NCBI RefSeq assembly: GCF_003672135.1
Contig: NC_039512.1
Coordinates: forward strand, 9,130,874 to 9,194,873
Reading direction: 5' to 3'
Length of the DNA: 64,000 nt
Source of the DNA: Ooceraea biroi
Taxonomy: Eukaryota; Arthropoda; Insecta; Hymenoptera; Formicidae
In this document: positions 61,068 to 64,000 of the stretch, in pieces
How the letters are laid out: each line of letters starts with the position of its first letter
Numbering within the stretch: the first letter of the stretch is position 1
Made by a program: the position numbers and the translations under genes
Notes under the pieces: model-generated
The model's input: the letters and a program-made list of their open reading frames with translations, nothing else
What the model was told of the DNA's origin: nothing
Databases searched by the model: none

Positions 61068-61649
61068 CAGACGATATACAGATCATACATTTGAATTTTA
61101 TTTTATCATCTATTTTTGGCCTTGATTGACCTTGAATGTTTTTATGTAATGTATCATTAATTTATATTAAAAAGGCTACTATCCTATAAAATAAAAAATA
61201 CAGCATCCCATTAAAAAAAGAAGTTGACTTTGAAATGTCCTCAACGCCTCCACTCATAAAATAATCGTATCCGTTACATGGTGTCCCCCTTTGTACTGAA
61301 CATATCGTATAAACTCTTTTTTCATGTGTCTTCAAATTTCACTAATAATTAAATCGGTCACTTTATACGAATCACCCTGTATATATACACACACACGTCA
61401 TGTTATAATCGCTTTTCAACAAAAAATTATTCATATAATCAATGCAAATAAGTTTGTCGTGATGTACGGATAATACAAACTATATTATAGTATTAATACT
61501 TGTTCATTATTTTTACCTAATATTATTCATTCTTTATTTTATAGATGGCAGAAAGGAAAAGGAAAGATTTATCAAAGGTTACAGACAGACATTCCCGTAG
61601 AATCGTATTTAATAAATATTGTACAACCAAAGAACAACAGAATATTAAG

Positions 61650-61819
61650 TGTGATATTGTGGTCAGGTACAACAATATTAGACAGTATTTCTAAAACGAT
61701 TCACTTGCGTCTTCATTCTGTCCCGCCTTTTTCCATATCCCTCCCATCTTGCCTCATCCCCACTGCTTACACCTAACTAAAGCCTCATTCTCATGTCTAT
61801 AATCTTAGCCTATATTACA
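61650..61819 (-). repeat. Inverted Gypsy LTR copy
   Basis: About 170 bases, complementary to the 174-base LTRs, preceded by ATTAAG, the complement of the CTTAAT target duplication. Confidence 0.88.
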
Positions 61820-61856
61820 TCTTTCTCTTTATAAAATTTTTCTTATGCTTTATAAC

Positions 61857-63887
61857 TCATACTCTTCCAATATTTAGGTTTCTTTGAAATTCTCCCGCTC
61901 CTAGTTCTAATAACGTCGCTGTCTCAAGAGTCGGTGTTTTCACCGTTGTCGATAAATTAGGTTCGACTCGGTCAGCAATATCTGACTGCTTATTAAGTAT
62001 ACGTTCTTCAATCTTTACATCTAAATCATAATACGGTTGTGTTTTATATTCCTCGTTCCGACTAAAATCTTGTAACAAATGTCGTCGATTTCTGTTCAGA
62101 GTTTTTCCAGATTCCGTGAATACGTTATAAGATCTTGGCTGTTAGGCTTGCTAACTATAACTCCTTTTTTCTCAAGAGCTTATTCTGTGCATTTTGAATT
62201 CTAACTTGTCACCTACGTCAAAATCTGGAAGTCTCTTTACATGTTGATCATAATAAAATTTTTGTAAATTTTGTCGCTCACATAACTTCTCTCTTATTTT
62301 ATCATAATCAATATCAATTTTCTTCCTGTAATTCGCACTACATGTCGGCACAAATCCATTTACATTCCTACCAAACATTAACTGATTTGGCGAAACCAAT
62401 CTCGGCGTGATAGGGGTATTTCTGTATTCCAACAATACTATAAACGGATCTCGATTGTCATGTTCTGCTTTTTCATAAATTTTTTAACGGTTTGAATATG
62501 CCTTTCAACCATACCATTACTCTTGAATGTTTTGCTGATGACATTTTATGCTTAAAAGCCCATTTTTTTGTCAAATCTTGAAATTTCACACTACTAAATT
62601 GTGTACCCGGATCGGTGTATAATATTTTTGGTATACCATGTTTCGCAAAACTAGCTTTTAATACATTATCACCGATTCACTCGTTATATTTGGTAAATAC
62701 CCAATATCAACATATTTCGAAAAATAATCTATAATCAAAGATAATCTTTCCCCTTAAATTAATTAAATCCGTGCCCAATTTTATCCACGGCGTATTTGGT
62801 ACTTCATGTGGAATCAACGTTCTTTAACATTGCTTTTCCTAAATTCTAAACAGTACTACAATTCTAACTGCATCCTCTATCTCTTTAGTCATGCCCGCCA
62901 ATATAACAATTCGCGCGCTTTATTCTTAGTTTTTTCCATTCCTAAATGGCCATAATGCAAACGGTTAATCATTTCTTTGCACAACGCTTTGGTACTACTA
63001 TCTTATCATTCTTAAATAATAATCCATCTTTTTCAAATAATTCATCTGCTACAGTATGATATATTCTTATTTCACTAAATACATCCCTTTTCTCGTTGGC
63101 CATCCCTTCTTCAAGAGTGTCAACACCAATTGTAATTCCTTATCCCTCTTAATTTCACTCTTAAACTCGTTAATCTGTTTTCACTCATATGATCTGTAAA
63201 ATCTATAAGCAATATGCTAGAATTTAAATCATCATCATCCTTATTTTTGTGTTGTCCATCTTGAGTCTGGATAAAGCATCTGCAATATACATCTCCTTTT
63301 CTGGCTTATATTCAACATTAATATCATAAGGCTGTAATCTTAATCGCATTTTTTGCAACCTTACCGGGAAATAGCTAATGGTTTCTTTAATATCGACATT
63401 AATGGTTTATGATCGCTTTCGACTTGTACTTCTGCCCTAATATATATTGATGAATCGTTCGCATCCAAAAACTATCGCATATAGTTCTTTTTCAATTTGA
63501 GCCCATGATTTTGAGTTTGAGTAAGTGCTCTCGACGCATACGCTACTGGAGTTATTCTGTAAAAGCACTGCGCCTACTCCCGTACTACTTGCATTTACAC
63601 TCAATTTACATGCTATTTCGGGTCATAATATTGTAAGTCGGACTAGATATTAAAGCCTTTTCAAATTTTCATACCTATTATTCTCTCTTCCGTCCATACA
63701 AACGTACCATTTTCTTTGTCATTTCTCTCAAGGGTGCTGTCAAACTATTAGCCATTTCTATAAATTTCGATACACAGTTAACCATTCCAAGAAATCTTTC
63801 CATCTCCTCTACACATTCCGGCCTATTCATGTTCGATATCGCATCCACTTTACTACCATCAATCTCAATGCCTTTATCTGTAAGCAC
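61857..63887 (-). pseudogene. Inverted, frameshifted Gypsy pol copy
   Basis: Open fragments at 61857-62078 (integrase C-terminus), 62172-62435 (integrase middle) and 63678-63887 (reverse-transcriptase connection) match the left arm nearly residue for residue but are separated by many one-base deletions. Confidence 0.85.
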
Positions 63888-64000
63888 ATGTCCGAGAAAC
63901 TTAACTCGATTTACGCCTATCTTACATTTTCCTATGAATGTAATATTTCTTTCCCGAGCTCTTTGTAAAACTTTCTCTAAAATCTCTTTATGTTCTTCCT

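Larger units (their letters stand above)
59519..61379. mobile_element. DD41D mariner transposon with very long inverted ends
   Basis: Ends CAGGGTGATTCGTATAAAGT and complement, TA on each side (59517-59518, 61380-61381). About 310 bases at each end are inverted copies of one another (59519-59831 and 61075-61379). The transposase body lies between. A hairpin-like MITE (60931-61067) sits near the right inner end. Confidence 0.82.
61380..64000 (-). repeat. Right arm of a large inverted duplication (Gypsy and flank, inverted)
   Basis: Inverted counterpart of about 56900-59518. It carries, in mirror order, the flank with the transposase first exon (about 61545-61649), the LTR (61650-61819), the integrase end (61857-62435), the integrase core, the RNase H region and the reverse-transcriptase connection (63678-63887) to the window edge. 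Paired coordinates drift from a sum of 120,898 at the inner edge to 120,863 at 56976/63887, so the right arm has about 35 bases net deleted. Confidence 0.92.

Overview
The window is eukaryotic, almost certainly insect, nuclear DNA. It holds spliced genes with short AT-rich introns, insect-type orthologues, many dinucleotide repeats and mariner, Harbinger, Gypsy and MITE elements. A hymenopteran, possibly an ant, is my best guess from gene structure and transposon content; this is inference, not proof. All gene models were spliced by eye from GT/GC..AG sites, phase agreement and family conservation.

The first half (about 0-36 kb) is gene-rich. It contains: the 3' two thirds of a Fat (ft/FAT4-type) giant protocadherin (+); an unrecognised 11-exon gene of about 831 codons (+); a C1orf198/DUF4706 homologue (-), convergent with the unknown gene; an INO80D homologue (+); a probable PPP1R36 homologue (-); mitochondrial ribosomal protein L9 (-); and proteasome lid subunit Rpn5/PSMD12 (+). 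Rpn5 carries a tRNA-like SINE fragment, a small hairpin MITE and two large microsatellites in its introns. These genes belong to unrelated pathways (planar polarity/Hippo, chromatin remodelling, phosphatase regulation, mitochondrial translation, proteasome), so the order is ordinary eukaryotic neighbourhood and not an operon.

From about 36 kb to the end the DNA is a transposon graveyard with no confident host gene. It contains nested terminal-inverted-repeat elements sharing a CCCA..AGCAC-like end (37.6-41.5 kb), several perfect fold-backs, a non-autonomous mariner (42.5-43.6 kb), a clean solo LTR with target duplication inside a tandem repeat (44.1 kb), a decayed Ulp1-like protease (45.2 kb), and a DD41D mariner transposase that looks interrupted by two spliceosomal introns (47.4-48.5 kb). 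It also contains a CACTA/Tnp2-like transposase gene cut by a GC-rich insertion and by a complete young Gypsy LTR element (52.4-59.35 kb).

The most striking structure is at the right end. Everything from about 56.9 to 59.8 kb (Gypsy pol, its 3' LTR, flanking host sequence and one mariner end) reappears inverted from about 61.1 kb to the window edge. The two arms are separated only by the body of a DD41D mariner whose own ends form the inner edges of the palindrome. The right arm is scattered with small deletions, so a real inverted duplication seeded at the mariner ends and an assembly artefact are both live explanations.
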